This document shows, one piece after another, positions 63,666 through 64,000 of a stretch of 64,000 nucleotides of DNA (position 1 is its first letter; the number at the start of each line of letters is the position of its first letter). This DNA comes from Dethiobacter sp. (GTDB lineage Bacteria; Bacillota; Dethiobacteria; Dethiobacterales; Dethiobacteraceae): the NCBI GenBank assembly GCA_018333635.1, contig JAGXTL010000010.1:55895-119894 (forward strand), in the 5' to 3' direction. Both the position numbers and the translations under genes were made by a program. The notes below the pieces were generated by a model. It did no database searches. It was not told the DNA's origin and saw only the letters and a list, made by a program, of their open reading frames with translations.

Positions 63666-64000
63666 TTTTAACTATGGGCGTTGATTTGGGCTCCATTACG
63701 GCTAAGTGTGTTATCTTGCAAGATGGCCATCAGGTATTAGCAGAGCGGGTGGTCAAAGGTGGGATGATAGGTGGTGGGGCAGAAAAGGCGGTGGCCGAGG
63801 CGCTGACTGCAGCCGGTGTTGCGCAGGAGGAGATAGCCAATGCTGTGGCTACCGGCTACGGTCGAGTAATCTATGCCGCAGCCAATGAAGAAATGAGCGA
63901 AATCGGTTGCCATGGTAAAGGAGCCTTCTTTCAAGAGCCGGCGGCGCGCATCGTGATTGATATCGGCGGCCAGGATTTCAAGGTTATTAAGCTTGGTGCA
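63662..64000 (+). CDS. Dehydratase/reductase activator ATPase (HgdC/BcrA-D family), cut by the window end
   Basis: The reading frame is open from ATG 63662 to the last base (113 codons), so the C-terminal part is outside. ASKHA ATPase motifs: MGVDLGSITAKCVIL (phosphate 1), ATGYGR, EIGCHGKGA with the cluster Cys, and IVIDIGGQDFKVI (phosphate 2). Such activators pump one electron into the dehydratase with ATP hydrolysis. Start overlaps the previous stop (ATGA). Full-length family members have about 260 residues (HgdC) or more. Confidence 0.9.
   Translation, partial: MILTMGVDLGSITAKCVILQDGHQVLAERVVKGGMIGGGAEKAVAEALTAAGVAQEEIANAVATGYGRVIYAAANEEMSEIGCHGKGAFFQEPAARIVIDIGGQDFKVIKLGA

Overview
This 64-kb window looks like a contiguous chromosomal stretch from an anaerobic, spore-forming Firmicute of the class Clostridia. 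The clues are conserved Firmicute housekeeping blocks (codY, rpsB-tsf-pyrH-frr-uppS-cdsA-dxr-rseP-ispG, rimP-nusA-ylxR-ylxQ-infB-rbfA-nrnA-truB-ribF-rpsO-pnp), sporulation-associated genes (dpaAB, ylxY, ylmC/ymxH, SpoIIIE/FtsK, YlzJ, TepA), strong Shine-Dalgarno sequences with many TTG and GTG starts, and strictly anaerobic enzymes (NiFe hydrogenase, 2-hydroxyacyl-CoA dehydratase with its activator, QueH). No species can be named from the sequence alone. No rRNA, tRNA, CRISPR array, phage or insertion-sequence transposase was seen.

Layout. 1-17851: the C-terminal part of codY, then translation, isoprenoid, phospholipid and RNA-processing genes, all on the plus strand. 17852-18400: a gene-free, GC-rich, highly structured stretch and the rpsO promoter. 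18401-20947: rpsO-pnp. 21216-23826: a nitrate/sulfonate/taurine-type ABC importer. 23962-28324: two NodB-type deacetylases, a VanW-domain protein, dut, small membrane and PRC-barrel proteins, and a general-stress-like protein behind a leader with mutually exclusive hairpins. 28432-33850: dpaA-dpaB-dapA-rnj-tepA-ylzJ. 34054-37851 (minus strand): a complete hyaA-B-C-D-like membrane-bound NiFe hydrogenase operon. 37967-45451: phosphate-type transporter, uppP, ftsK/spoIIIE, rodZ, and an AAA+/VWA pair. 45551-56063: rimO, a short FtsH-like protease with its partner, a minus-strand exported protein, yedF, ruvCAB, queH, tgt, a YrzE-like membrane protein and a cation efflux protein. 56200-64000: a catabolic CoA-thioester cluster (SCP2, SDR, thiolase, acyl-CoA dehydrogenase, thiolase, two dehydratase subunits, activator) that runs off the right edge.

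The parts that stand out are: (1) the hydrogenase small subunit, whose iron-sulfur ligand pattern differs from standard group 1 enzymes (CTGD in place of CTGC, and a Cys in place of the usual medial-cluster Pro) and which carries a C-terminal coiled coil; (2) the CoA-thioester cluster, which has a sigma-54 type -24/-12 promoter and a 45-bp near-perfect palindrome formed by two operator-like sites 20 bp apart; (3) two families of intergenic palindromic repeats; (4) a leader with alternative pairings before a stress-protein gene; (5) six tandem 26-residue repeats in IF2.

Start codons were moved inward from the longest possible reading frame wherever a Shine-Dalgarno sequence and family N-terminus agreed; each such choice is stated. 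Functions come from recognisable motifs and gene order read by eye, with no database search.
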